This document shows positions 17,808 through 26,215 of a DNA stretch of 64,000 nt, one piece after another. The translations under genes were made by a program, and so were the position numbers. The first letter of the stretch is position 1, and each line of letters opens with the position of its first letter. Source of the DNA: DOZZ01 sp963792655 (GTDB lineage Bacteria; Acidobacteriota; Terriglobia; Bryobacterales; Bryobacteraceae); contig CAWBWU010000011.1 in the NCBI GenBank assembly GCA_963792655.1, forward strand, positions 124,001 to 188,000, read 5' to 3'. Below the pieces are notes generated by a model. That model made no database searches. It saw only the letters and a list, made by a program, of their open reading frames with translations, and had not been told where the DNA came from.

Positions 17808-20228
17808 CTATGAATGCAGTTTCGTAATTCTCGGTTTCGATTCCGTGCGCAGCCAGATATACAACGGCGCGCGCGGCCCGGGAGGCGACGGAAGCCGCAG
17901 TTGTAATTTCTGCCGCTGCCCTTCGCCGGGAATCGGCAGCGGAAGATCCGGGATCGGCTCAACCGTCTCTTCGCTCCATCCGGCCTTCTCGATCGTCTCG
18001 AGGTTTTGCCCGGTCAAGCTGCCGACGAAAGTGTCTTTCGTGGAGTCGTCCGCACTCAGTTCAAACTTGTCGATTTTGGGAACGCGCACGATGCGGCCAA
18101 TGGCGTATGGCTTGGAGCGACCTTCGCTGCCGTTTGCAATGGTCGCCTGCAACGGACATCCGTTGGGCCATACGCTGGTATCGAACGAAAGAAAGACCTG
18201 GTCGGGCGCAAGCTGTTGCAAGCTGATGGGTCCAGAGCGCTCACCGAGATGAAGCGCAACGGTCGCCGTGCCGGCCTGCTCGCACTGCAGTTCGACAACG
18301 CTGTTCGATTGCAGATGGCTCACGTGCAGCATCGCGCTCAAGTACCCGCCGCCGGGCAGTTCGCCGGGCTGCAATGAGATGTCCTGATCGGGTGGCGACG
18401 AAACCATCATCCTGGTGATGCTGGGGCGCGGGCCTGCAATGCGCACCGCATCGGCAAAAGTAAGCGGCTCGTCACGGTCTTTCAAATAAGCTTTGACGGC
18501 CAGGCTCGTTCCCGCCCCAAGATCCGTCGCCAGGTGCAAAGTGACTTTGCGTTCATCGCGGCGCGCGGACACAGGCCCCATTTCGATTGTTCCCTGAGCT
18601 ACCTCAAGCCGGTTCAGCAAATCGAGGCGCTGGCCTTTCAACGAGAACTCGATAGACGAAGCGCCCTCATTCAGAAGAATCGGGAAGTTATCGATCTGCG
18701 GAGGCGCGGTGAGAATTCGAAAGTTGACTGGATGCGTTTTGCCGTCCACCTGCGACACGTTCAGCCGGTAGGGGCCGGGCTCCATGTCGATCGTATTCAG
18801 TTGAAGATCGATGTGCTCCTGCGGCCCTTGCCGCAGTCCGCCCCGCAAGAGGAACGGCACCGGCGCGGGCGTGGCAAACTTGTCGTCCGTTTTCAGCACC
18901 TCGACCTTCGTCACGAACTCAAAGTCGCTGCCCTCAAGAACGACCGGGACTTTACCGGTTTTGGCGACCAGAACGTCCTGGGATGCAGGGCTCAGCCGAG
19001 CGGACTTGAAGTCAGCCAGCGGCCGCACGTTGATGTCACCTTTTACGGTGAAGCGGTCCCAATCCCAATTGGCAGACAAGCCATAGCGTCCGCTCTTCAA
19101 CGTGGGAGGAAGTTCCAGTTCCAGGGTTCGCGTATCGCCGAGCTTGAGTGCTTTGATCGGAATCGGCTTACCCGTTTCAGGGATGAGCGACCAGGAACGA
19201 GCACGCTCGATGTACTTCCAGCCGGCATCCGAGGTGACCACGGGCAGCGGCGATTTCAAGCTGGCCGGCAGCGAGTTCCCTTTCTCAATCGCTAACTGCG
19301 GCGGACCCAGGTTCGGCACGCGCAACGCCCACAGGTACGCCACTTTGGTGTGCGGCGAGACACCCTCGCGACGCCCGCAAAGGCCAAGCGCATCGTCGGG
19401 AAGTTGTTGGGCGAACGAAGAACGGAACTCCGCGCCCGGGAACACCATCGCACGAATCTCCATCAACATCGCGGTTCCGCCTGCGGCTAATCCAACCGGG
19501 CTGCCGAAGAACAACGTAGCGACTGAAGTGGCAAGGCTTGCCGTCTGCCCGATCTGGCGTGTGCGCTGCGGCGTGATCGGGTCGTAGCTCGCCATCTGCG
19601 GATTCAGTGCGCGAAACAACACCATCGCCTGTTGCTCGGACGGCGCATTCTTGTCCAACTGAACATTAAGCCCGTATTGCGAGGAGAAACCTTGCAAGGC
19701 CGATTGCACTGCTGCCGTCGAACTCTCAGGCGAAGCAAGCGCGGTGATCAGCGCTTCGGTTTGCGCAGTCTTCTCCGCGTAATCGGCCAGTTGCGCGACG
19801 AGTTCGTCGTCTCGCATCAGGAAGTTGCGCACCTTGTGCGTGTTCAATCCGCTCGGTCCATAAACATAGGCGACCACGGCGGTGCGTAGCGGCACCTTCC
19901 ACTGTTGAGGCTTGTTGGCGGGCTTGGGATCGAGAATAACCAGCTTCTCGCCCGCGAGCCGCGGATTGGCCGGAACCAACACAAGCGCCACCTCGCCTTT
20001 GCGCTGTTCGCCCGAGCGTAGCAACGGGCGATACATCAACGTATTGCCTTCTTCCAGACGATTGATGGTGCGCAACGGGAGCGGCTCGCCTGTCTGCGAA
20101 GTAGAGGCTACGCGCAGATCGACGGCGCCTATCGGTGCGCCGGCAGGACACACCACCGGGGGTAATGCAGCAGTTAAGAGAGCGGGAATGGCGAAGGCGA
20201 GAGCCAAGCCGGAACGACGCAATGGCAC
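17808..20228 (-). CDS. Large secreted protein of unknown function
   Basis: About 806 residues. The open frame extends into the neighbouring isomerase gene, so I start at GTG 20228, which gives a signal peptide (PLRRSGLALAFAIPALLTAAL). Residues about 25-110 contain a small beta domain (IGAVDLRVASTSQTGEPLPL). A helical region with a Gly/Ala-rich hydrophobic stretch (LATSVATLFFGSPVGLAAGG) lies near residue 240-265. From about 370 to the end there appear to be several Ig/TIG-like beta-sandwich modules (VPVVLEGSDFEFVTKVEVL, SSIEFSLKGQRLDLLNRLEV, FVGSLTGQNLETIEKAGW). I recognise no named family. Stand-alone or co-transcribed status is unclear. Confidence 0.7.
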   Translation of the reverse strand: MPLRRSGLALAFAIPALLTAALPPVVCPAGAPIGAVDLRVASTSQTGEPLPLRTINRLEEGNTLMYRPLLRSGEQRKGEVALVLVPANPRLAGEKLVILDPKPANKPQQWKVPLRTAVVAYVYGPSGLNTHKVRNFLMRDDELVAQLADYAEKTAQTEALITALASPESSTAAVQSALQGFSSQYGLNVQLDKNAPSEQQAMVLFRALNPQMASYDPITPQRTRQIGQTASLATSVATLFFGSPVGLAAGGTAMLMEIRAMVFPGAEFRSSFAQQLPDDALGLCGRREGVSPHTKVAYLWALRVPNLGPPQLAIEKGNSLPASLKSPLPVVTSDAGWKYIERARSWSLIPETGKPIPIKALKLGDTRTLELELPPTLKSGRYGLSANWDWDRFTVKGDINVRPLADFKSARLSPASQDVLVAKTGKVPVVLEGSDFEFVTKVEVLKTDDKFATPAPVPFLLRGGLRQGPQEHIDLQLNTIDMEPGPYRLNVSQVDGKTHPVNFRILTAPPQIDNFPILLNEGASSIEFSLKGQRLDLLNRLEVAQGTIEMGPVSARRDERKVTLHLATDLGAGTSLAVKAYLKDRDEPLTFADAVRIAGPRPSITRMMVSSPPDQDISLQPGELPGGGYLSAMLHVSHLQSNSVVELQCEQAGTATVALHLGERSGPISLQQLAPDQVFLSFDTSVWPNGCPLQATIANGSEGRSKPYAIGRIVRVPKIDKFELSADDSTKDTFVGSLTGQNLETIEKAGWSEETVEPIPDLPLPIPGEGQRQKLQLRLPSPPGPRAPLYIWLRTESKPRITKLHS

Positions 20229-20265
20229 ACACCATTGTATCGTGCAGCTCGACCGATTTGACGTT

Positions 20266-21333
20266 TTAGGATCGCCAGCGAACGCCAAGTTGGAGCACCT
20301 TGCGGCAATACTCCAGGCTCTGCTCCATGTGCGCAAGCTGCTGCTGCTTCAGCGGCTCGATGTAGCGTTCGCGAAGCGCAGGAACGTCGGCGACGATCTG
20401 CCCTTTTTCGTAAGATCGCCCTTGCTTCGCGAGATTGAGGAAACGTTCGAAATCGCGAGTGCGGGCACGCGGAAACCAGCGCGTCCAGAACTCATCGGTA
20501 TAAACCGGCAGCACCACGGGCGGCCTGCCCGTAATCGGCTTGCAATAGATGTGCACCGGCGGCATCAGTTCCGCTGCGCGCGCAACGATGCGTTTGAAAT
20601 CGATGGTGCCTTCACCGAGCGGCACCCACTGCACGGCGATTCCATTCGGCTGCTCATAGATGACAGAGTCGCGGAGGTGAAACGAAACGGCGAGGGGTCC
20701 AAGCTCTTCCACCGTGGTCAGCGGATCTTCCGCGACGAACACCGGATTGCCGGTATCGAGATAGCTGCCGACGAACTCCTTGCCCGCTGCTTCGATCAGT
20801 TCGCGCGTCTGCCACGCCTGCAGGTCTTTATGATTCTCGATGCCGATCTTCAGGTTGGCGTCCATCGCCTGGCTCCGCACCTCGCGCAGCATGCGAACAG
20901 CGGTTTCGATATGCTTCTCAACCGGACCCTCATCGGGCATGCTGTACCGATCGCCGGCAAGCAAGGCCCGTACGATCGGTGAGCCCATCGCTTTTGCGCG
21001 CTCGATGTTCTTGCGCAGAGTGGCCACCTGGTGCGGATAAGCATCGGCGGTCTTGGGCAGGAGCGCTCCTCCGCCGGTCTCGATGTGAAGCCCTGACTGT
21101 CGTGCCCACTCGCGAACTTCGGCCCAGTGCCGCGGGTCCATGACACCGGGATCGAGAGAGTCCTGAAGGAAGATGGCATCGAGCTTCTGCGCGACGCAGT
21201 AGTCGATCAACTGCCGGTCGTTCCAACGCTCGAAACGCAAACAGTAAGTGTTGAGACCGAGCGGCCAGCTTCGCGGTGCGGCATGCGCCAGCGGAGCCAG
21301 TGCCGCGGCTGCAAGAAAATCACGGCGGGTCAT
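20266..21333 (-). CDS. Secreted sugar phosphate isomerase/epimerase-like TIM barrel (AP-endonuclease 2 superfamily)
   Basis: 355 residues. A Tat-type leader (MTRRDFLAAAALAPLAHA) is followed by a xylose-isomerase-like barrel: LGLNTYCLRF, KLDAIFLQDSL, ANLKIGIENHKDLQAWQTRELIE (metal-binding Glu/His), VGSYLDTGNPVFVAEDP and VSFHLRDSV, with acidic and histidine metal ligands at the expected strand ends. Family members isomerise or epimerise sugars or related polyols, often as part of inositol or keto-sugar catabolism. Export through Tat is typical of Acidobacteriota and Planctomycetes copies. Substrate unknown. Confidence 0.82.
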   Translation of the reverse strand: MTRRDFLAAAALAPLAHAAPRSWPLGLNTYCLRFERWNDRQLIDYCVAQKLDAIFLQDSLDPGVMDPRHWAEVREWARQSGLHIETGGGALLPKTADAYPHQVATLRKNIERAKAMGSPIVRALLAGDRYSMPDEGPVEKHIETAVRMLREVRSQAMDANLKIGIENHKDLQAWQTRELIEAAGKEFVGSYLDTGNPVFVAEDPLTTVEELGPLAVSFHLRDSVIYEQPNGIAVQWVPLGEGTIDFKRIVARAAELMPPVHIYCKPITGRPPVVLPVYTDEFWTRWFPRARTRDFERFLNLAKQGRSYEKGQIVADVPALRERYIEPLKQQQLAHMEQSLEYCRKVLQLGVRWRS

Positions 21334-21393
21334 GGCTGTCGAGTATATGCTGCCTCAGCGTTTCTGTTTTTCTCTGCACTAGACTCGAAGTTC

Positions 21394-22170
21394 GTGTTCA
21401 ATTTAGATTTTGCTCATGCGGCTGCCGCCTTCGGCGCCGCGTTTCTGGCAGGCGCGATCAACGCAGTCGCGGGCGGCGGCACCATGATCACGTTCCCGGC
21501 GCTCATCTGGCTCGGCCTTCCACCAGTAGCGGCGAATGCAACCAGCACGGTGGCGATCTGGCCGGGCTCGCTCGGCAGCATGTTCGGCTACCGCCGTGAG
21601 TTGCGAACCACTCCACTGCGCATGCTGGCGCTTGTGGTGCCGAGCCTGATGGGCGGACTGCTCGGCGCCTGGCTGCTTCGATTTACGCCGCCTGCCACGT
21701 TTGACCGGCTCGTTCCCTTTCTGGTGCTGTTCGCAACGCTGCTGTTCATGACGCAAAAGTTTCTGCAGCAGAGGTTCGCTCCGCGCGAAAGTGCCGGACA
21801 TGAGTCGCGGCGCTGGATCGGCGGAGCGATGGTGTTTCAGTTTCTGGTTGGGATTTATGGCGGCTACTTCGGCGCGGGCATCGGCATCCTGATGCTTGCC
21901 GCATTAGGCATCCTGGGATTCTCCGACATCCACCAGATGAACGGCCTCAAGAATTTCTTCGGCCTATGCATCAATGGCATCGCGTCGGTCTACTTCATCC
22001 TGGCGCACATGGTGTATTGGCAATACGTGCTTCTGATGGCGATTGGCGCGATTGCAGGCGGGGTCGGCGGCTCCGGAGCTGCACGAAAGGCCGGACGGCA
22101 AACCGTGCGACGGGTGGTGATCGGGATCGGGTTCGGAATCGCGATCTTATTGTTCGTGAGGCGACACTGA
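21394..22170 (+). CDS. TauE/SafE-family anion exporter (probable permease)
   Basis: About 258 residues and roughly eight membrane segments. I use GTG 21394 because family proteins begin near FNLDFAHAAAAFGAAFLAG and the longer frame overlaps the divergent isomerase. The two family half-repeats appear as AGAINAVAGGGTMITFPALIWLGLPPVAAN and QFLVGIYGGYFGAGIGILMLAALGI. Proteins of this family export sulfite, sulfoacetate or other organosulfur anions; the substrate here is not predictable. Confidence 0.88.
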   Translation: MFNLDFAHAAAAFGAAFLAGAINAVAGGGTMITFPALIWLGLPPVAANATSTVAIWPGSLGSMFGYRRELRTTPLRMLALVVPSLMGGLLGAWLLRFTPPATFDRLVPFLVLFATLLFMTQKFLQQRFAPRESAGHESRRWIGGAMVFQFLVGIYGGYFGAGIGILMLAALGILGFSDIHQMNGLKNFFGLCINGIASVYFILAHMVYWQYVLLMAIGAIAGGVGGSGAARKAGRQTVRRVVIGIGFGIAILLFVRRH

Positions 22171-22353
22171 CGTCCTGGGTTTTAGCGTCGGCGCGGAATG
22201 GCGGTGCATTTTGGGAAGTTTGACGCGATGCACCCGCCGGGTGTTGTGCATGGCGCTGGTGGCGCCGCGGTTGTACCCCGGCCGCTGCTGGGCGTAGACA
22301 GACGTCACAACCACAATCAACAGAAGCAGCAACGCACAGCCGGTACTCAGCAT
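22147..22353 (-). CDS. Small secreted basic protein (hypothetical)
   Basis: 68 residues from ATG 22353. A strong hydrophobic leader (CALLLLLIVVVTSVYAQ) precedes a short Arg/His-rich tail (NTRRVHRVKLPKMHRHSAP). It overlaps the end of the convergent permease gene by 24 bases. No family recognised. The signal-peptide composition makes a real gene plausible, but this is the only support. Confidence 0.4.
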   Translation of the reverse strand: MLSTGCALLLLLIVVVTSVYAQQRPGYNRGATSAMHNTRRVHRVKLPKMHRHSAPTLKPRTSVSPHEQ

Positions 22354-22494
22354 GCGTAGATAGTATGAGAAGCAAACAATCTTTGCAATCGTCAAACAGA
22401 TGATTTCTATCCGTTTTCTCACCAAGCCGTGAGGTTGTGGAAAACAGGGTTTGACAAGCCTCTGTAACAGGAGGACGATAAATCGAGGTTCTCC

Positions 22495-23514
22495 ATGTCA
22501 CTCTCCTTGCGCTCCGCTGCTGGTCTAGCGGTTCTTGCGCTTACTTCGCCCGCTCTGTATTCGCAATCAGTAATCTCAGCCAAATCGGGAGTTGTCCACC
22601 TTGCGCAAGGTGACGTTTACCTCGGCGGACAGAAGATTGAGCCGCATTTCGCCGTGTTCCCTGACGTGAAAGAGAAGATGGAGTTGCGTACCGAAGAGGG
22701 CCGCGCCGAAGTTCTGCTGACCCCCGGCATCTTTCTTCGCGTAGGCGAATCGAGTGCGATCCGCATGATCTCCAACCGGTTGATCGACACGAGAGTGGAA
22801 TTTCTGTCGGGCGTGGCAATGGTCGAGTCCGACATCACGTATAAGGACAACAAAGACACCCACGTGGCGATGATCTTCGGTGATTACACCGTGACGATCG
22901 CGCGCCATGGCCTGTTTGAGTTGCAATCTTCGCCGGCTCAGGTGAAAGTGTTTTCCGGTGAGATCACGGTTGCTCATGCGGGCGAAACCGTAACTCTGAA
23001 AGAAGGCCACCTGCTTCCGCTCACGGGCGCTATGGTCAGCGAGAAGTTCGACGCGAAAGAAGGCGGCGAACTGTACCGCTGGAGCCAGGCGCGAAGTCAG
23101 TCGATGTCGGTTGCGAACCTTTCGGCTGCCAAGACGGCCGCCGATAGTGGATATGTCATTCCGGCCGGCGGTTCCTGGTTCTATAACCGTTATTACGGGC
23201 TCTACACGTTCCTGCCGGGCAGCGGTTCGTTCATCTCACCTTTCGGCAATACGTTCTACTCCCCGTACACGGTTTACGCCGGGTTTTACGAACCTGTGAC
23301 TTACTACTATTCGAATTACGGCAACTCGAACGGGGGTTCTCGCGGCGGCCTGAATAATCAGACCATCAACGCCCGTTCGACAACGTTGTCCAGTGTGAAC
23401 GCGTCGTCACCAGTGCGCACGCAGTCGGTTGCCGGCAATACGGTTGCAGCTCCGGCGCCGGTAGCCGGTGGCGTTTCGCTCGGCAGCGGCCACGCTGGCG
23501 GCCACGGCCGATAA
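22495..23514 (+). CDS. FecR-domain secreted protein
   Basis: 339 residues with a signal peptide (MSLSLRSAAGLAVLALTSPALYSQ). Residues about 50-190 form a FecR-like beta domain (MELRTEEGRAEVLLTPGIFLRVGESSAIRMIS, VKVFSGEITVAHAGETVTLKEG). The C-terminal third is Tyr/Ser/Gly/Asn-rich (WFYNRYYGLYTFLPGSGSF, NYGNSNGGSRGG). No sigma-factor-interacting N-terminal region is present, so it is probably not an anti-sigma factor but an envelope protein. A perfect TTGACA at 22451-22456 lies about 40 bases upstream and GAGG precedes the ATG. It faces the exopolysaccharide gene set. Confidence 0.82.
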   Translation: MSLSLRSAAGLAVLALTSPALYSQSVISAKSGVVHLAQGDVYLGGQKIEPHFAVFPDVKEKMELRTEEGRAEVLLTPGIFLRVGESSAIRMISNRLIDTRVEFLSGVAMVESDITYKDNKDTHVAMIFGDYTVTIARHGLFELQSSPAQVKVFSGEITVAHAGETVTLKEGHLLPLTGAMVSEKFDAKEGGELYRWSQARSQSMSVANLSAAKTAADSGYVIPAGGSWFYNRYYGLYTFLPGSGSFISPFGNTFYSPYTVYAGFYEPVTYYYSNYGNSNGGSRGGLNNQTINARSTTLSSVNASSPVRTQSVAGNTVAAPAPVAGGVSLGSGHAGGHGR

Positions 23515-23522
23515 CAGCATTA

Positions 23523-23604
23523 GGGGCGCGATCGATAGGAAGCGCAAGGCGTTCGGGGCGATGTCTCTGATCGGTTTGCGGTTGCTGGCCGTCGCGCTTT
23601 TTTT
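23523..23604 (+). terminator. Hairpin with T-tract after the FecR gene (repeat copy 1)
   Basis: GGGGCGCGAT at 23523-23532 can pair with GTCGCGCTTT at 23591-23600 (GCGCGA core plus G-U pairs), ending in seven T residues, so it could terminate the FecR transcript. The left part GGGGCGCGA..CG..AGGAAGCGC (23523-23545) is repeated with few changes at 23661-23683, showing that this is one of two tandem copies. Confidence 0.5.
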
Positions 23605-23660
23605 GGCAAGCTACCGATGGCGATCGGTGTAAGCCTGGCCTAGAACCTACCAGAAAATCA

Positions 23661-23717
23661 GGGGCGCGACCGTCAGGAAGCGCATTCCTCCAGGGCATGA
23701 TTGGTCGGTCGCGCTCC
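23661..23717. repeat. Second tandem copy of the GGGGCGCGA hairpin
   Basis: GGGGCGCGACCG (23661-23672) pairs with CGGTCGCGCTCC (23706-23717) at 11 of 12 positions, with an inner hairpin AGGAA/TTCCT (23675-23679 with 23685-23689). It has no T-tract. With the copy at 23523 it fills the gap between two convergent genes. The motif is reminiscent of the other extragenic palindromes in this window. Confidence 0.6.
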
Positions 23718-23770
23718 GTTTCATATTGGCATCGCGGCTTAGGCGCGAGGCGCGAGATGTGCCTCCCGGC

Positions 23771-24562
23771 TTACAGCTTACGAGCCAGCGATGAGGTCTT
23801 CGGGTACGGGTAGTAGCGCGACGATTTCCAGAACAAGAAGTCCTGAGCGCCGTTCATGATCACTCCGATCAGCTTCTCGGGAGGAATCTGGCTGAGCGCT
23901 TCGAAACAGAGCATGCGGTCGGTGTGTCCCTGGCGGACAACGAACACCATCCCGTCGCAGACGATTTCGAGCAGTTCGTAGTCGGCCACTGCGCCAACCG
24001 GCGGAGAGTCGATCACCACGTAATCGAAGGTGGCACGCATCGATGCGATGACCGAGAACCAGTGTTCGGTTTGGAGCAGATCCGCGGCATCGAGGTCCGC
24101 CGTGCCTGCGGGAACCAGGTACAGCGTCGGGTTACTCACGATACGGCGGCAGCAGTTCGCAAGCGTCTGGGATCCATTCAGAATATCCGCTAATCCCGGT
24201 TCGCCTTCGACTCCCAAGAGCTTCGACACCGTGGGCTTACGCATGTCGCCGTCCACCAGGAGCACATTGCTTCCGCCACGTACTGCCAGCATGCCGGCGA
24301 GGTTCACCGAGTTTACCGATTTGCCGTCACCTACATCGGCGCTCGATACCAGCAACAGCTTCGGGTTGCTCGGATGCTGCGCAATCTTGGTGCGGATGAT
24401 GCGGTACTCTTCGAGCTCCGGCGTAGGCTTATGCCGGCGGGCCCACACCACAGCAGGCGAGGGCGCGATATCCACCGGCGGAATCGTTGAGAGGTCAAGC
24501 TTCTCGCCGGGAACGCGCGACGCAGCGGCCTGGCCTTGCAGATAAACAGAAGGTTCTAACAT
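23771..24562 (-). CDS. Bacterial tyrosine-kinase-like ATPase (CpsD/CapB family)
   Basis: 263 residues, the stand-alone cytoplasmic half of a Wzc-type system. Walker A is DVGDGKSVNSVNLAG (about residue 75), Walker A' is VLLVDGDMRKPTVSKLLG, and Walker B is YVVIDSPPVG. The C-terminus SSRYYPYPKTSS holds a short tyrosine cluster suited to autophosphorylation. It would phosphorylate itself and regulate polysaccharide polymerisation and export together with the adjacent Wzz-like protein, whose stop is one base upstream of this ATG. Confidence 0.88.
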   Translation of the reverse strand: MLEPSVYLQGQAAASRVPGEKLDLSTIPPVDIAPSPAVVWARRHKPTPELEEYRIIRTKIAQHPSNPKLLLVSSADVGDGKSVNSVNLAGMLAVRGGSNVLLVDGDMRKPTVSKLLGVEGEPGLADILNGSQTLANCCRRIVSNPTLYLVPAGTADLDAADLLQTEHWFSVIASMRATFDYVVIDSPPVGAVADYELLEIVCDGMVFVVRQGHTDRMLCFEALSQIPPEKLIGVIMNGAQDFLFWKSSRYYPYPKTSSLARKL

Positions 24563-24563
24563 G

Positions 24564-26192
24564 TTAGCGACCGCGTTGGAAAAGAATGTACAGCCCCGGC
24601 ATCAGCAGAGCTAAAAGCCCTGCCGCCACGGCAATCGAGAGACGGACCGCCTTCATCCGTTTGCGTGTTTCGTAAGAATCTCCACCACCGGGCAGCGCGG
24701 CGTGCATCACAGGGACGCGGCCGAGCAACTGGGTGTGTACTGGCAATTCCCATTCGCCGAGCACAGCGTTCCGCTGCAACTGCATCATGAATGCAGCAAA
24801 AATCCCCATCAGCAAACCGACGCCCGCGCCGATCATCGCGATTGCCTGCCAGGTAAGACCAAGCGGCTTCTGCGGCGTGCGCGCCGGATCGAGGATGCGG
24901 AAGTTCTCGCCCTTCTGACGGCGTTCCAGCTCGGTCGACATCTGCGCGGCGATCTGTTTGTCGAGCAGCGACTTATAGTTGGATAGAGAAATCTCGTGGT
25001 CGCGGTTCAGCGTGCTCATCTGCAGTTCGCTGATGGGCAGGCGTTCCACACGAGCCTGATATTCCCCGATTCTTTTCTGGGTTTCGATTTTTTCCTTCTG
25101 CAGCCGGACGATGTCGTCTTCGTTAGCCTTCATCTGAGCTTTGATGCCCTCAGTCCGGCCATACATGTTCATTTCGATCTGCAAAGCTTCAGGCGACTTC
25201 CCTTCAAGCGGATTCTTCTTGCCATCTGCCGCAGGTTTTTCGGGTGCTTCCAGTGCTTCGAGGCGGGCAACTTCTGCTTTCAGCGCCTGCACCTCGGGAT
25301 AGTTTTCGTTGTAGCGAGAACGCGCTTCTGCAAGCTGCTGTTTGACGCGTTCAGAAAGACGCGTAGCCGGTTCCGTCAACTTGTCGCGCGACTTTACCTG
25401 GTTGCTCAGCTCTTTTGCCATGAGCTCGGTGCTCTCGGCAACGCGTAGCGAGCTCTCAAGCAGCGCGCGGTTCTGTTGCGCGCGATTGATGCCATCTTCG
25501 GCGGCTTGCAACTGCATCTGCAGTCGGCCAAGCGTCGCGCCCAGCATGCCTTCCTGGCTCGGCAGCTCGCCCTGGTGGCTCATTTTGTACTTGGTGAGCC
25601 GGTCTTCCTGCTCCTGCAAACTCTTCTGAGCGTCACGCAACTGCGCGGCCAGGAAGTCTGACGTGCCTTCCGCCGAGTTCTCGCGATCACGCAGGTTCTG
25701 CTCAATAAAGAGGCCGACAATGTTGTTCGTGACCTGCGCGACTACAGTCGGATCGCTTCCCTCATACGTCACATGGAATGCGCCGGGGCGGTCTCTGGTC
25801 CAACCGCGCTCAAGCTTGATGTTGATCTTCTTTCGCATCATCTCGAGCAGCTCTTCCGGATACATGTGCGCGCGCTCGCGCTGGTACAAATGGAATTGAT
25901 CGATGATGGCCTGCAGGCGCGTGGTCGAGAGAATCTGCTGGCTGATACTGGCCAGGCGATCCTGAACTTCGGTGTTCACCGCAGAACCGACGTACTTATC
26001 CGGAATCTTCTGCGGCTCGACAAGCACCAGCGCATCGGCTACGTAACTTTTGGGGATGGTCAGCCCAATCACGCCGCCAATGGTGCCGCAGAGCAGGATT
26101 ACCGCGGCAATGAGCCACTTGTAACGCCAGAACGTGTAGAGAATCGATGGCCACGAGAACGCGACCGAGGTGATATTAAGATTGCGCTTCAT
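24564..26192 (-). CDS. Polysaccharide chain-length determinant (Wzz/GumC-like, PEP-CTERM EPS type)
   Basis: About 542 residues. Two membrane segments (KWLIAAVILLCGTIGGVIGL near residue 25; AIAMIGAGVGLLMGIFAAFMM near 455) flank a large periplasmic region with a Wzz domain, long coiled coils (about 165-390) and a GNVR-like LPISELQMSTLNRDHEISLSNYKSLLDK segment. A third hydrophobic helix (LSIAVAAGLLALLMPGLYILF) ends the protein. It sets the length of a surface polysaccharide with the BY-kinase encoded next. ATG 26192 or a TTG three codons earlier could be the start; AGGA lies upstream of both. Confidence 0.87.
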   Translation of the reverse strand: MKRNLNITSVAFSWPSILYTFWRYKWLIAAVILLCGTIGGVIGLTIPKSYVADALVLVEPQKIPDKYVGSAVNTEVQDRLASISQQILSTTRLQAIIDQFHLYQRERAHMYPEELLEMMRKKINIKLERGWTRDRPGAFHVTYEGSDPTVVAQVTNNIVGLFIEQNLRDRENSAEGTSDFLAAQLRDAQKSLQEQEDRLTKYKMSHQGELPSQEGMLGATLGRLQMQLQAAEDGINRAQQNRALLESSLRVAESTELMAKELSNQVKSRDKLTEPATRLSERVKQQLAEARSRYNENYPEVQALKAEVARLEALEAPEKPAADGKKNPLEGKSPEALQIEMNMYGRTEGIKAQMKANEDDIVRLQKEKIETQKRIGEYQARVERLPISELQMSTLNRDHEISLSNYKSLLDKQIAAQMSTELERRQKGENFRILDPARTPQKPLGLTWQAIAMIGAGVGLLMGIFAAFMMQLQRNAVLGEWELPVHTQLLGRVPVMHAALPGGGDSYETRKRMKAVRLSIAVAAGLLALLMPGLYILFQRGR

Positions 26193-26215
26193 GCCGTTCA
26201 AAAATTCCTAGGGAG

